This document shows positions 1 to 9,488 of a stretch of DNA of 64,000 bases, in pieces. The translations under genes were made by a program, and so were the position numbers. Every line of letters begins with the position of its first letter. The first letter of the stretch is position 1. This DNA is from Nitrososphaeria archaeon (GTDB lineage Archaea; Thermoproteota; Nitrososphaeria; Geothermarchaeales; JDFR-13): positions 956,133 to 1,020,132 of the forward strand of contig JALWXN010000004.1 in NCBI GenBank assembly GCA_027078545.1, read 5' to 3'. A model generated the notes under the pieces. It was not told the origin of the DNA. It did not search any database and saw only the letters and a list, made by a program, of their open reading frames with translations.

Positions 1-1508
1 AGTACAGTATCCCTAGCTATGAGGTAGTAGCCAGTGACATTCTCATTATTCAAGAGGGCATCCTCGACTATGGATGGTAGGTCTTCCAGGACTATACCCG
101 ATGTGGTGGATATGAAGAGGTTGGTCTCGAAGGGGATATCACCCCTATAGTTCTCCACTATCCCGTGTAGGCCATAAGCCTCCATGTTAAGGGCTGCCAC
201 CGCGCCCCAGAGGATGACTATGCTTAGCAGGACCCCCACAAACTTCCAGGGCCTTGAGAAGAGGTCCCTCACACCTATGCTTATCGATGTCCTGAGGAGC
301 CTCAGCCTGACTGGCGTCCTTACCGAGTATAGCCCCGTCGTAGATATGGACCTGACGATATTTACCGATGAGGCTATGGCGAAGGGTATCAACGCCCCGA
401 TGCCAACCATCCCCATCACGATCAGGGTTATTGAGGCTATCACGTCCTCACCGGCGTAGAAGCCTAGGGTCGAGATCAGTATCTCAGCAATCTCCGAGTC
501 CCTTACTATGAAGTTGACATAGATATACTCTGCAGCCATTGGGGCGAAGGCTACACCGAGAAGTGTGCCTATCAGGCCCCTGATGATCCATGGGAGGCTA
601 TAATACTTGAATATACCCGCCCTAGACATGCCCATCGACTTGAGCGTCGCGACTATCTTCACCTCCCTAATAACTAGGGTTGACCCTGCAGAGGCTACGA
701 GCAGAGGGATGAGGCCTATCACTATGGAGATGGGTATGGTTAGGATCGTGGATGCACTCTCGAGGAGTACCACAACCGGGTTCGTCTCCTTCTTATTGAC
801 GAGGGTGAAGAAGTGTCTATACCCATTCTCTTCGACGAGGGCCTCAAGCCTCTCAGCCAGCCGGTCCAGATCAATGCCGGAGTCTGGGTCTACATATACC
901 CCTATCACGATAGCCCTATCACCAACCAACTCGTCGATAAACTCCCTATCCAGGACAAGGGCGTGGGACATCCCACCTAGGTGTGCGAATCCACGGGCGA
1001 CACCCACTATCTCAACAGTGGTGTTGACCTGCCTACCGTCGGGTGAGACGGCTAGTATCTCGACCCTATCCCCAATCTCTAGGAGCTGCTCACCACCCGG
1101 TGAGGGGCCTGTCAAGGCGTAGTAGAAGACAGCCTCCCCAGTATCCCTAGGCATCGAGCCGTTCAGGTCGAATACTGTTAGGGGCTCTACATACCTCTCA
1201 TCGGTGAGGCTAACCGCATATTTAGACCCGTTGATTTCGATATCTCCGAACCAGACCTTGTAGGACTTAACCGTATCTACACCGGCCTCCTCCCTAACAG
1301 TATCGACGAAGTCCAGTGGGAAGACCCCGAATATGGCGACGTCACCTATAACGGCCCTGAACTGTTTATATGCATGTTCAGACATGTTCTCCGCAAGTAT
1401 GACTAGGGAGCCGTAGGACATTATCGAGACGAATATGAGGAGTATGATTGAGACTGTCTCCACCTTCCTCCTATATACCAGGCGGAGGCCCCCCTTGGCA
1501 ATCGTCAT
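1..1508 (-). CDS. LolCE/MacB-type (FtsX-like) ABC transporter permease, 3' end cut by the window edge
   Basis: At least 502 residues are open to the left edge, starting at an ATG that overlaps the ATPase stop (ATGA). The start [15 protein letters not shown] leads into a membrane segment at about residues 17-37, then an ectodomain of about 200 residues, three more membrane segments (one near TILTIPISIVIGLIPLLV), and a second N-terminal-like unit beginning GIGVRDLFSRPWKF with another membrane helix. That is the duplicated FtsX-domain layout of large LolCE/YknZ-type permeases. It works with the ATPase just upstream in the same operon, probably exporting or extracting lipids, peptides or lipoprotein-like cargo; the substrate is unknown. 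A similar system lies at the right edge. Confidence 0.8.
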   Translation of the reverse strand, partial: MTIAKGGLRLVYRRKVETVSIILLIFVSIMSYGSLVILAENMSEHAYKQFRAVIGDVAIFGVFPLDFVDTVREEAGVDTVKSYKVWFGDIEINGSKYAVSLTDERYVEPLTVFDLNGSMPRDTGEAVFYYALTGPSPGGEQLLEIGDRVEILAVSPDGRQVNTTVEIVGVARGFAHLGGMSHALVLDREFIDELVGDRAIVIGVYVDPDSGIDLDRLAERLEALVEENGYRHFFTLVNKKETNPVVVLLESASTILTIPISIVIGLIPLLVASAGSTLVIREVKIVATLKSMGMSRAGIFKYYSLPWIIRGLIGTLLGVAFAPMAAEYIYVNFIVRDSEIAEILISTLGFYAGEDVIASITLIVMGMVGIGALIPFAIASSVNIVRSISTTGLYSVRTPVRLRLLRTSISIGVRDLFSRPWKFVGVLLSIVILWGAVAALNMEAYGLHGIVENYRGDIPFETNLFISTTSGIVLEDLPSIVEDALLNNENVTGYYLIARDTV

Positions 1509-2173
1509 TGCAGGACACCGTCCCTTATCGAGATTATCCTATCGGCATAGCTGGCTAGCTGGGTATCATGAGTAGCAAAGACAACCGTCTTACCCAGCTC
1601 CCTAGCCCTCCGGAGAAGCTCTACTATACGCAGCTTATTGGTATAGTCCAGGTTGGCTGTAGGCTCATCCGCAAGGATCAGCTTGGGATCCCCAGCCAAT
1701 GCCCTGGCTATAGCCACCCTCTGCTGCTCCCCACCACTCAGCTCAGAGGGGAAGCGGTCCATCTTATCCCCAAGCCCCACAAATTCTAGGAGCCCCCTAG
1801 CCCTCTCCATCCTCTCCTTCTTGGGTAGTCCCGCCAGCTCAGCCTGTAGAAGGACGTTCTCATAGGCCGTCAACACGGGTATGAGGTGGAAGAACTGGAA
1901 GACGATCCCTACGTTACGCCTCCTCCACATCGCTAGGCGAGAGTCTGAGAGGCCTGTGATATCCTCGCCACTCACCCTTATAGAGCCCTTAGTAGGCCTG
2001 TCAAGCCCACCCATCAAGTATAGGAGCGTTGACTTCCCAGACCCGCTGGGGCCCACCAGAGCCACAAACTCAGACTCACCGATCTCTAGGGAGACACCCC
2101 TGAGGGCTGGTACCACCACCTTACCTATCCTATACTCCTTCCAGACATCCCTGACCTCCACCATAGCCCCCAT
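1505..2173 (-). CDS. ABC transporter ATPase, LolD/MacB family
   Basis: This 222-residue protein is a complete ABC nucleotide-binding domain. Walker [10 protein letters not shown] is at residues 41-49, the Q-loop VFQF near 91-94, the signature [15 protein letters not shown] from 145, and Walker B LILADEPT at 165-172 with a D-loop after it. The [17 protein letters not shown] stretch is typical of LolD/MacB/FtsE-type ATPases that energise FtsX-like permeases. It is the first gene of a two-gene operon whose permease starts inside its stop codon. Met4 is an alternative start. Family is certain; the transported cargo is not known. Confidence 0.92.
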   Translation of the reverse strand: MGAMVEVRDVWKEYRIGKVVVPALRGVSLEIGESEFVALVGPSGSGKSTLLYLMGGLDRPTKGSIRVSGEDITGLSDSRLAMWRRRNVGIVFQFFHLIPVLTAYENVLLQAELAGLPKKERMERARGLLEFVGLGDKMDRFPSELSGGEQQRVAIARALAGDPKLILADEPTANLDYTNKLRIVELLRRARELGKTVVFATHDTQLASYADRIISIRDGVLQ

Positions 2174-2230
2174 AGCATATCCCCCAGCGGGGTATTCACT
2201 AAACCCAATGCCTACACCGATTATCTAGCC

Positions 2231-2240
2231 TAATATATAT
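2231..2240 (+). promoter_or_regulatory. TATA box for the rhomboid gene, in a divergent promoter region
   Basis: TAATATATAT lies 43-52 bases before the rhomboid ATG, which would place the RNA start near 2262. A ribosome-binding site AGGTAGGT follows at 2271-2278. The 109-base gap also serves the ABC operon on the other strand, for which the same AT-rich stretch could act; I saw nothing else in the gap. Confidence 0.5.
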
Positions 2241-2282
2241 CCCGCTGAGACATCAAGTTGATTAAAGCCAAGGTAGGTCGTC

Positions 2283-2885
2283 ATGGCTAGGTACCTAGTA
2301 CTGGGGGGTGGGGAGCCTAGATACACCTATATCCTCATGGGTATCAGTATAGGGGCATACATAGCTGGGGCCATAGCCTCTGGCAACCCCCTCCAGATCT
2401 ATAGGAGTGGCTACTTCTACCTCTACGCATTCACCAAGACCGTGTTCGGCGGGATCTATCCATGGCAGCTCGTCACATCCCTATTCATCCACCTCGATAT
2501 AATACACATCATGTTCAACATGTTCTTCCTCTTCCTCCTAGGGACGCAGCTCGAGAGACTGGCTGGGAGCACCAAGCTCCTCGAGGTATACCTCCTCTCA
2601 GGACTGGCTGGGAACATACTCAGCCTACTTATGGCGCCGAGGGTTATTGTAGCCGGTGCAAGCGGAGCAATATTCGGGATCTTTGGCTACCTCATAATGT
2701 TCTCAGGAACCCTAGGCGGCCAGATAAGGACGATGCTGCTCTACGCCCTATTCATATTCCTGATAAACTCCCTGATACCGGGTGTCGATATAGCCGGGCA
2801 TCTAGGTGGGCTCTTCGCCGGCCTGGTTCTAGGCTACATGGATGGTAGGAGGTTAATATCGGAGATCCGCCGTTTCAGGTTTTAG
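2283..2885 (+). CDS. Rhomboid-family intramembrane serine protease
   Basis: This 200-residue polytopic membrane protein has the rhomboid core. HIDIIHIMFN gives the conserved His and Asn (H70, H75, N79). The catalytic serine is S127 in GASG, and the catalytic histidine is H173 in AGHLGG. Six hydrophobic segments span about residues 15-32, 60-88, 100-117, 123-142, 148-165 and 168-186. Rhomboids cleave substrate membrane helices inside the bilayer. The length is that of a minimal six-helix rhomboid without a cytoplasmic domain. The sugar-kinase gene starts 8 bases after its stop, so the two are probably co-transcribed. The substrate cannot be inferred. Confidence 0.9.
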   Translation: MARYLVLGGGEPRYTYILMGISIGAYIAGAIASGNPLQIYRSGYFYLYAFTKTVFGGIYPWQLVTSLFIHLDIIHIMFNMFFLFLLGTQLERLAGSTKLLEVYLLSGLAGNILSLLMAPRVIVAGASGAIFGIFGYLIMFSGTLGGQIRTMLLYALFIFLINSLIPGVDIAGHLGGLFAGLVLGYMDGRRLISEIRRFRF

Positions 2886-2893
2886 ACACGGCT

Positions 2894-3793
2894 ATGAAGA
2901 TCCTCTCGATCGACGGTGGGGGGAGCAAGACAGAGATACTCCTATGGGAAGACGGGGCGACACACCTCGAGAGGCTTGGGGCTGGGATAAACCACCACAT
3001 CCATGGCGGCGATGCTAAGAAGAGGGTACAGGAGATACTAGATAGGTATGAAGCCGATATAGTTGTCCTGGGCCTGGCGGGCCTCGACACACCTAGGGAC
3101 TGGATCTATTGGAGAAAGGCCATGGGCGAGAGGGTTGGAGAGGACATCATCCTGGTCCATGACGTTGATATGGCCCTCTACGCAGGCGAGGGTAGGGGCG
3201 TGGGGATAGTCGTCATCTCAGGGACGGGATCCAACGTATATGCCAGGAATGGGGATAGATGGGTAAAGATGGGGGACTGGGGATCCCCATATGGAGACGA
3301 CTACTCCGCCCATGAGCTGGGCAGGATAGTCCTAAGGAGGTTCCTAAGGATGTATGACGGTAGATCCCCGAGAACCTCTCTCTACAACTACCTAGTGGAT
3401 AGGCTGGGCCCCAGCCCCATAGACACGATATATGGCCTAGACATACCCGGCGTGGCAAGGATAGGTGTGGAGACATGTATAGAGATGCCCCATGAGGTGG
3501 TAGACGCCTTAGATGGTATAGCCTATGGACTGGCCAGGACCGCCCAACTAGCCGCTGAGAGGCTGGGACTATTAAACGCCAGGATCCACTATACTGGTGG
3601 GCTTTTCCGATGCCCTTTATACGCCAAGCTCTTCAGGAAGCATATTAGGTATAGGGGGCTAATACTAGGTAGGTATATAGGACACCCCGTCGTGGGTGGG
3701 GTGGCAATAGCCCTCGAGAAGACGGGCCAACCAGTCGATCCCCAGGTTATTGAGGAGCTGGATAAGAGGCTTGATAGTGATGAGCAGGGCTAG
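2894..3793 (+). CDS. Sugar kinase of the BadF/BadG N-acetylglucosamine kinase/hexokinase family
   Basis: This 299-residue ASKHA-fold kinase has phosphate-1 DGGGSKTE at residues 7-14, phosphate-2 ISGTGSN near 110-116 and an adenosine motif YTGGLF near 234. Family members phosphorylate N-acetylglucosamine, and a crenarchaeal member acts as a broad-specificity ATP hexokinase on glucose and amino sugars; either role fits. BadF-type dehydratase activators share the fold but carry cluster-binding Cys residues at the dimer interface that are absent here. It overlaps the next gene by 14 bases. The acceptor sugar cannot be settled from sequence. Confidence 0.8.
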   Translation: MKILSIDGGGSKTEILLWEDGATHLERLGAGINHHIHGGDAKKRVQEILDRYEADIVVLGLAGLDTPRDWIYWRKAMGERVGEDIILVHDVDMALYAGEGRGVGIVVISGTGSNVYARNGDRWVKMGDWGSPYGDDYSAHELGRIVLRRFLRMYDGRSPRTSLYNYLVDRLGPSPIDTIYGLDIPGVARIGVETCIEMPHEVVDALDGIAYGLARTAQLAAERLGLLNARIHYTGGLFRCPLYAKLFRKHIRYRGLILGRYIGHPVVGGVAIALEKTGQPVDPQVIEELDKRLDSDEQG

Positions 3794-4325
3794 GATAGCT
3801 GGCTACACAGCCTACACCGCGATATTCCTACTAGGCATCCTACTCGGGGGTGGGATGCCCGATGAGGCGATGGAGCTCGTCCGACTCATATTCGGGGAGG
3901 GTGGTGAGGAGACCCTCGAGCCATATACACCCATACTCCTCATAACGATATTCCTGAGGAACCTAGCGACCGCGACGTTGATACTTGCATCGGCACCCTT
4001 CGCGGGCCTACTCCCCGGCGTTATACTACTCCTCAACGGCTTCATAGTGGGGGGCGTCGTGACATACTCAGTCACAGAGATGGGTAGGACACCCCTTGAG
4101 GTGGCCGCCCTCCTACTCCCCCACGGGGTGGTCGAGATACCCACCCTAATCTATGCATCCGCCCTGAGCCTGGAGGCGGGTCTAAAGATAGTTAGGGGGG
4201 AGTTCACAAGGGAGGACGGCGAGGCCCTACTGAGGAGCTACGTCAGGGTCATACTACCCCTTATATTCATCGCCGCATTGATAGAGACATTTATAACCCC
4301 CTGGATAGCCTCCCAAGCGGTGTAG
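3780..4325 (+). CDS. SpoIIM-like (DUF95) integral membrane protein
   Basis: The protein has 181 residues from the ATG at 3780, chosen because MSRARIAGYTAY leads straight into the first membrane helix; an ATG 30 bases earlier would add ten residues. There are about five membrane segments, with the family hallmark PHGVVEIP in the middle and a C-terminal helix ending ETFITP. SpoIIM/DUF95 proteins are widespread in archaea, where their role is unknown; in sporulating bacteria SpoIIM belongs to a peptidoglycan-hydrolase complex, which cannot apply here. The start overlaps the kinase gene by 14 bases and an MFS gene follows after 4 bases. Confidence 0.75.
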   Translation: MSRARIAGYTAYTAIFLLGILLGGGMPDEAMELVRLIFGEGGEETLEPYTPILLITIFLRNLATATLILASAPFAGLLPGVILLLNGFIVGGVVTYSVTEMGRTPLEVAALLLPHGVVEIPTLIYASALSLEAGLKIVRGEFTREDGEALLRSYVRVILPLIFIAALIETFITPWIASQAV

Positions 4326-4329
4326 AACA

Positions 4330-5475
4330 TTGCTGAGGATAACGAGGAACAAGAACCTCAGGGTAATGGCTATCTTCTACCTCGTAATGGGCCTAGTCAT
4401 GGGATTCGCAGCCCCCCTAATACCCAGCCTAGTCATAGATGTGGGGCTCACCTTCACGGAGCTAGGCGGGGCCTCCTCACTCGCCGCACTCCTAGCCGGG
4501 CTCGGCCTCCCAGTCCTCGGATACCTGGGGGACAAGTATGGTAAGAAGAAGATGCTCATCCTTGCCACGGGGATAAGGATCTCCGCACTAGCCATCTTCG
4601 CCGCGACGATGGATAGGGAGCTTATACTACTGGCCTACATGCTCAACGAGCTGGGCTTCATACTATACCTCCCATTCGCCCGGGCAGTCGTCAGCGAGGC
4701 CGCTGGAAAGGAGGAGATGGGTAGGGCCTACGGAGAGCTCATAACCATTGTGAGCTTCACCGAGGTTGTGGCACCACTCATCTCCGGCCAAATATACAGG
4801 TTTGTACAGGACTACAACGCCATGTTCCTACCACTATTCCTAGCCAGCGTGGGGGCTACACCCATCCTCCTCCTACTAGACGAGGTGAAGGCCGAGAGGC
4901 CCATACACCCGAGGGAGATACTGAGGCTATCCAGGATGGAGAGGAGGGTCTATATACCGGCGATACTCGAGGCAGTTGCATGGAGGGTATGGATCTTCCT
5001 ACTATACACGGCTCCTAAGGACAGGCTAGGGATAGGCCCCGACTTCATAGGGATAGCCTATACAGCCCAGAGCGGGGCGTGGTTCCTCACCCAGTACGTC
5101 GCTGGCCACCTAACGGATAGGGTTGGCGCCAAGAAGATGTATATAGTCTCAGACTCACTCATGATACCGATGGCGCTACTCTACATCTTCTACATGTCTG
5201 AGGCCACCGTACTTATCAACGCCGCCCTATTCGGCCTAAGCATCTCACTATGGATACCCGCCTTCAATAGGGTCGTCTTCGAGGCATCCACACAGGAGAC
5301 AAGGGCACTGACATACTCCAAGGTGGACAGCTTCCGATACCTGGCGAGTACACCGGCAGCCCAAATAGGGGGTATGATGTATGAAGGGCTGGACCCGGCA
5401 TCGCCCTTCATACTTGGTATCGCCCTGGTGGCTATAGATATATACCTAGAGTATAGGTTATTCCCCGATGTATAG
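4330..5475 (+). CDS. Major facilitator superfamily transporter
   Basis: This 381-residue protein has about 12 hydrophobic helices. The MFS loop 2-3 signature GYLGDKYGKKK (about residues 60-70) is followed by a related loop in the C-terminal half, GHLTDRVGAKKM (about 259-270). The start is a TTG 4 bases after the preceding stop; a later ATG (MAIFYLVMG, residue 13) is possible. Nothing in the sequence identifies the cargo. The tight spacing suggests it belongs to the rhomboid-kinase-SpoIIM transcription unit. Confidence 0.82.
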   Translation: MLRITRNKNLRVMAIFYLVMGLVMGFAAPLIPSLVIDVGLTFTELGGASSLAALLAGLGLPVLGYLGDKYGKKKMLILATGIRISALAIFAATMDRELILLAYMLNELGFILYLPFARAVVSEAAGKEEMGRAYGELITIVSFTEVVAPLISGQIYRFVQDYNAMFLPLFLASVGATPILLLLDEVKAERPIHPREILRLSRMERRVYIPAILEAVAWRVWIFLLYTAPKDRLGIGPDFIGIAYTAQSGAWFLTQYVAGHLTDRVGAKKMYIVSDSLMIPMALLYIFYMSEATVLINAALFGLSISLWIPAFNRVVFEASTQETRALTYSKVDSFRYLASTPAAQIGGMMYEGLDPASPFILGIALVAIDIYLEYRLFPDV

Positions 5476-5489
5476 CCAATTATTAAGGG

Positions 5490-6719
5490 ATGATGGGGAG
5501 AGACCCGATAGACGAGATCAGGGGAACCTATGGAGAGGAGCTGGGGGATAGGAGGATCATACTAGTCGTCACAGGGAGCATCTCCGCCTACAAGGCTCCG
5601 GACATAGCTAGGGAGCTGATTAGACATGGTGCCGAGGTCTACATCGTCGCGAGCCAGGACGCCCTGAGATTCGCCACTAGGGATACCCTTGCATGGAGCG
5701 TGGGTGGTAGATTGATTACCGAGATGTCCTACCTAGCAGAGCATATATACCTGCTTAGGGATGCAGACCTAGTCCTCGTGGCTCCTGCAACGGCCAACAC
5801 GGTGGCTAAGGCGGCATACGGCGTAGCGGATACACCAGCGACACTGGCCATACACTCTGCACTGGGGTATGGGAAGAAGGTGTTGATAGCCCCCGTGATG
5901 CATCTAAACATGGCTGAGAACCCCCTCTATAAAGAGGCTGTGGAGAGGCTTAGGAAGATGGGAGTAATATTCATAGACCCACTGGTCGAGGAGGAGAAGG
6001 CTAAGCTACCACCCCTCAGGGATATCAAGATGGAGGTCTTCAAGTCCCTATACCCGGAGATACTCTCAGGTAGGAAGGTGGTGGTCACTGCTGGACCCAC
6101 CATAGAGTATATCGACCCAGTCAGGATAATCACGAATAAGAGTAGTGGCAAGATGGGTGTCTACATAGCTGAGGAGGCCTACCTAATGGGGGCTGAGGTC
6201 ACCCTTATACACGGCCCGATAAGGGTCGAGCCATATAGAAAGCTGGAAAGGATACCTGTCGAGACCACCGAGGAGATGCTGGATGCAACAATGGAGGCCC
6301 TCGAGGGGGCCGACATATTCATAAGCGCAGCTGCACCAGTAGACTATAGGCCGGCCCTCCAGTGGGAGGAGAAGATAGATACCCGTAGCACAGGTGGACT
6401 GGACCTAGAGCTCGTCCTAACACCCAAGATCGTGGCCGAGGCTAAGAAGAGGTATCCCGATCTATACATCGTGAGCTTCAAGGCCCTCTACAACGTGGGT
6501 GACGAGGAGCTAGTAGCTGCAGCGGCCGAGCATGCCAGGAGATACAGATTCAACCTGACGGTGGCTAACGACGTAGCCCGTGAAGGTACAGGGTTCCAGC
6601 ACGAGACAAACGAGGTCTTCATAGTCGATAGGGATGGCAGGCTGGTGAAGAGGCTTAGGGGGCATAAGAGGACCTTGGCCAGGGAGCTACTCCAGATCAT
6701 AGCGGGAGAGCTTGGATAG
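5490..6719 (+). CDS. coaBC: Bifunctional phosphopantothenoylcysteine decarboxylase / phosphopantothenate-cysteine ligase
   Basis: The N-terminal flavoprotein half carries VVTGSISAYKAPD and the PVMHLNMAENP segment, equivalent to the PxMNxxM motif. The C-terminal ligase half starts near residue 200 with KVVVTAGPTIEYIDPVR and NKSSGKMG. It joins cysteine to 4'-phosphopantothenate and decarboxylates the product. The protein has no cysteine at all: the bacterial clamp ACGxxGxGRM is replaced by an EEEKAKLPPL segment, so it lacks the bacterial active-site Cys; I believe this is the archaeal form, but that was not checked. It converges on PPS and pantoate kinase, together giving the pantoate-to-phosphopantetheine branch of archaeal CoA synthesis. 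Its 3' end overlaps PPS by 33 bases. Confidence 0.92.
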   Translation: MMGRDPIDEIRGTYGEELGDRRIILVVTGSISAYKAPDIARELIRHGAEVYIVASQDALRFATRDTLAWSVGGRLITEMSYLAEHIYLLRDADLVLVAPATANTVAKAAYGVADTPATLAIHSALGYGKKVLIAPVMHLNMAENPLYKEAVERLRKMGVIFIDPLVEEEKAKLPPLRDIKMEVFKSLYPEILSGRKVVVTAGPTIEYIDPVRIITNKSSGKMGVYIAEEAYLMGAEVTLIHGPIRVEPYRKLERIPVETTEEMLDATMEALEGADIFISAAAPVDYRPALQWEEKIDTRSTGGLDLELVLTPKIVAEAKKRYPDLYIVSFKALYNVGDEELVAAAAEHARRYRFNLTVANDVAREGTGFQHETNEVFIVDRDGRLVKRLRGHKRTLARELLQIIAGELG

Positions 6720-7436
6720 CCTATCCATTATACGCCTCAACACCGCTGCGAGGACTGCTCCATTATCATACCTGGTCAGTATCTCCCGGGCCTCCTCCCT
6801 AGTCATCCCCGTCATCTCCCTAGTAAGTATGGGGAAGACCCTCACAAGGTTATCCACAATTGTTATGTCCGAGTTCCTAGCCGTCCTACTCAGGGGGTTC
6901 AGATCGACCGATATAACCCTCTTCCCAAGCCTCCTAAGCCCCTCCGGCATATCCCCATCCTCAATCATAAGCATAACAGTGTCAGCGGAGTAGATCCCCA
7001 TGCTTGAGACGAGGCGCCTCCTACTCGACACTGTGGGTATCTCCACATCATGGTCGGTATATACCGGTATAGAGAGCCCCCTGAACAGCCTAGCTATCGC
7101 CTCGACCCTCTCCCTAGAGTAGTGGAAGAGGTTTATCTCGATCGGGATCCCGAACCTCTCGGCGAAGCCCGCTATCTCCTCATGGGCAAGGGCCGCCGCA
7201 TTACCATTAACGGCTATAACCGGCCTCTTAGAGAGTATGAGTAGGGCTGCTGCAGCCCTATAGGCTGGTAATGCCTCCTCTGGTGTCTCCTCACCTAGGA
7301 TATAGTCGAAGCACTCCCCCCTGCCATGGGCGATGAGGCCCTGGGGGACGACGACATCCCCAAGCATACTAACCAGTCGTTCACGTATGACCAGGCTCTT
7401 GTAGCGTGGGTGGCTAGTGGGGATATCAGTCATCAA
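6687..7436 (-). CDS. 4-phosphopantoate--beta-alanine ligase (phosphopantothenate synthetase)
   Basis: This 249-residue protein matches the archaeal PPS (DUF137) family throughout: HPRYKSLVIRERLV at residues 9-22, GLIAHGRGECFDY near 33-45, PVIAVNGNAAALA near 72-84, and DLNPLSRTAR near 179-188. It condenses 4-phosphopantoate with beta-alanine using ATP, replacing bacterial PanC in most archaea. It is co-oriented with and overlaps pantoate kinase (11 bases), and its tail overlaps the convergent coaBC gene by 33 bases. The clustering strongly supports the assignment. Confidence 0.93.
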   Translation of the reverse strand: MMTDIPTSHPRYKSLVIRERLVSMLGDVVVPQGLIAHGRGECFDYILGEETPEEALPAYRAAAALLILSKRPVIAVNGNAAALAHEEIAGFAERFGIPIEINLFHYSRERVEAIARLFRGLSIPVYTDHDVEIPTVSSRRRLVSSMGIYSADTVMLMIEDGDMPEGLRRLGKRVISVDLNPLSRTARNSDITIVDNLVRVFPILTREMTGMTREEAREILTRYDNGAVLAAVLRRIMDRLSKLSRYDLE

Positions 7437-8274
7437 TTATCCTTAATCCACACCTCGATATTTTAAGAACCTCTGTATACCCCATACCGGAAAGATTATC
7501 AGCCACCTCGGGGCCGAGGCCCTTGTCAACATAGACCAGGACGATATTCTTCTTCCTATGGAAACCTATGAGGGAGCCCCTCCTCATATAGATCCTCAGC
7601 CTACCCACCAACTCCTCATAGAGATCCCTATCCATAAGCCCCGTCATCAATGAGAATCTCTGACTAGCCTCAACAAACCTCTCTAGACCCGGGTCCTCGA
7701 GGAAGTATCTATGTATCTCAGGGCCCACAGCCGAGACCTTCTCACCAACCCTCCGGAGCATCTCAGGAGTGGTCTCCGACCCAGTCTCGAGGGCCACTAC
7801 GTCGGGATCACCGTCCACCCTGACCGACTCTACAACAGCCTCTCCAGGCCCACCTGGGAAACGTCTAACCTCGAGCCCACCCCTTATAATGGCTACCACG
7901 TCTCCATAGCCAGTCCGGTTTAGAACCTCCGCATTGTGGACAGCCCTACCTGCCTCCTCAACTGTATGGGCACCAGCTAGTAGGAGGCCAGCCATCGAGA
8001 GGCCAGCGCTCATGCCATAGCCAATGCCTAGGAGTGGGCGTGAATAGGCCTCTATCGCGATTGGTTCGAGACCGAGGTAGGAGAAGCTGTCCAGATATGT
8101 CTTGAAGACTACTCTCCCAGAGCCACTGAAGTATACCCCTGGGCCGCCCTTTCCCATCCCGACCCTTATAGGGCTCAGATTCACACCTGCGCCTACACTA
8201 CCAGTCGTCTGGGGATCATGCCCCTCAACGACGTACCAATACCCAGTTACATGTCTAGGAACCTCTATGATCAT
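7426..8274 (-). CDS. Pantoate kinase (GHMP family)
   Basis: This 282-residue GHMP-type kinase phosphorylates pantoate, the archaeal step before PPS. The ATP-binding loop is GIGYGMSAGLS at about residues 83-93, and the N-terminal TTGSVGAGVNLSP (23-35) is typical of archaeal pantoate kinases. A C-terminal GFHRKKNIVLVYVD segment leads to the GHMP C-terminal domain. It is the first gene of the pantoate kinase-PPS pair, with a TATA-like TTTATACC on its strand at about 8304-8311 in the 45-base gap after the inositol phosphate synthase stop. High confidence from family plus context. Confidence 0.9.
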   Translation of the reverse strand: MIIEVPRHVTGYWYVVEGHDPQTTGSVGAGVNLSPIRVGMGKGGPGVYFSGSGRVVFKTYLDSFSYLGLEPIAIEAYSRPLLGIGYGMSAGLSMAGLLLAGAHTVEEAGRAVHNAEVLNRTGYGDVVAIIRGGLEVRRFPGGPGEAVVESVRVDGDPDVVALETGSETTPEMLRRVGEKVSAVGPEIHRYFLEDPGLERFVEASQRFSLMTGLMDRDLYEELVGRLRIYMRRGSLIGFHRKKNIVLVYVDKGLGPEVADNLSGMGYTEVLKISRCGLRIIDD

Positions 8275-8319
8275 GCCTAGAAAGAATATGGTGGATATCT
8301 AGGAGGTATAAAGAGGAGA

Positions 8320-9483
8320 TTAGTGGGTGGGCGACCTCACTAGTAGGCCGTTCTCCTCGAGCCACCTCACCATGCCCTGGTAGGCCAGTATCCTGGATAT
8401 AGACTTCCCACCCTTCGGCCCAGGCTTCTTCATGTAGAAGGCGTTGACCTCGTATATCGTACCGGTGTAGCCAGCGTCCAGCGCCAGCCTACCCAGCCTA
8501 GCAAGGTCGACCATGTAACCAGCCAGTGCCGGGCTATCATTGATCCTCATGTTAACATAGATACTGTCCCTAACACCGTTGAAACTCTTATACTCTATGT
8601 GTATACTGACGAACTTCTTGTCGCCGAGGGGCTCCAGGTAGCCAGTGGGCTTGATATAGTGTGGCGCGTCGTAGCCCAGGATATCCTCCACGATACTGCT
8701 CTTCGTCTTCTCCTTCATCAGGTTCTTATCCGGATCTGTGAGAGCGTAGAAGTCTAGGTTACCCCCTATATTGAACTGTACCACGAACTCAACACGCCTA
8801 TTCCTCTCACTGAGATGCTCCAGGACATCGGCTGTGAAGGGCGTCGCACCAGTAGCTCCGTCGTCACCCAGTATCAGTCCACCGGCCTCCCTATACATCT
8901 TCACGTAGAGGTCGTCGTTGGCCAGTGGGGTGGGTATCAGGTTTACGAAGGCGACTGGGCTATGCCTCCTACTATACTCTGCAGCCACGTAGGCGTAGAA
9001 CTGGCCAGCCGATACCCTCCCCTCAGCCAGCCTCTCCTCCAAGACCTCTATAGACCCGATCTCATCGGCATACTCGGTAGTTATCACGTTGATGATGACG
9101 TCGGGCTCCAGCTCCCTCCACTGGTCGATCAAGGTCTCCGCCGCCTCTAGGAGGCTCATCCTATAGTCTAGACCCCTGGACCTGATGCCCAGCCTATCCA
9201 GGTTCCCAAGGTGGACACCCTCCAGTACCCTGAGACTCCTGAGACTCTCCGGTATAGGCACTACATCGCCTATCTGCCTCTTAGCCACCTCGTAGAGCGT
9301 CTTGCCAACCTTGGACTCGTCGACGTCATAGGCAGCCACTACCTCTACCTCGGATATACTCTTCTCAAGCTTACCTGCAAGGGGTACTCCATAAGGCTCT
9401 ATCTCACCAGCCTTAATCCTCTCAAGCCCCACAGCGAAGTGTGAGGCCGCCATACCCATGCCGAGCAGTATAACCCTCACCAT
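8320..9483 (-). CDS. Myo-inositol-1-phosphate synthase
   Basis: This 387-residue protein begins with a Rossmann NAD loop (LLGMGMAASHFAVGL). It has the family's NLIPTP, GDDGATGATPFTADVL and QFNIGGNLDF motifs, and the KEKTKSS and SFNGVRDSIYVN segments that form the active site. It converts glucose-6-phosphate to inositol phosphate, used for archaeal phosphoinositol lipids and for di-myo-inositol phosphate, a solute of hyperthermophiles. The start has a textbook ribosome-binding site, GGAGGTGAT, ending 5 bases upstream. Monocistronic; the 134-base upstream region holds a T-rich tract and an AT-rich promoter-like stretch. Confidence 0.93.
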   Translation of the reverse strand: MVRVILLGMGMAASHFAVGLERIKAGEIEPYGVPLAGKLEKSISEVEVVAAYDVDESKVGKTLYEVAKRQIGDVVPIPESLRSLRVLEGVHLGNLDRLGIRSRGLDYRMSLLEAAETLIDQWRELEPDVIINVITTEYADEIGSIEVLEERLAEGRVSAGQFYAYVAAEYSRRHSPVAFVNLIPTPLANDDLYVKMYREAGGLILGDDGATGATPFTADVLEHLSERNRRVEFVVQFNIGGNLDFYALTDPDKNLMKEKTKSSIVEDILGYDAPHYIKPTGYLEPLGDKKFVSIHIEYKSFNGVRDSIYVNMRINDSPALAGYMVDLARLGRLALDAGYTGTIYEVNAFYMKKPGPKGGKSISRILAYQGMVRWLEENGLLVRSPTH

Positions 9484-9488
9484 ATCTA

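Noticed and set aside
607..1122. Open frame of 171 codons on the plus strand opposite the permease
   Set aside because: It is the mirror of the real minus-strand permease, rich in Ser and Arg with no motif, and the minus frame carries clear FtsX-type membrane segments and an overlapping ATPase start.
5490..6719. CoaBC without any Cys seen as inactive
   Set aside because: I recall archaeal CoaBC proteins having a similar charged segment in place of the bacterial ACGxxG clamp, and the neighbouring PPS and pantoate kinase genes argue that the pathway is functional.
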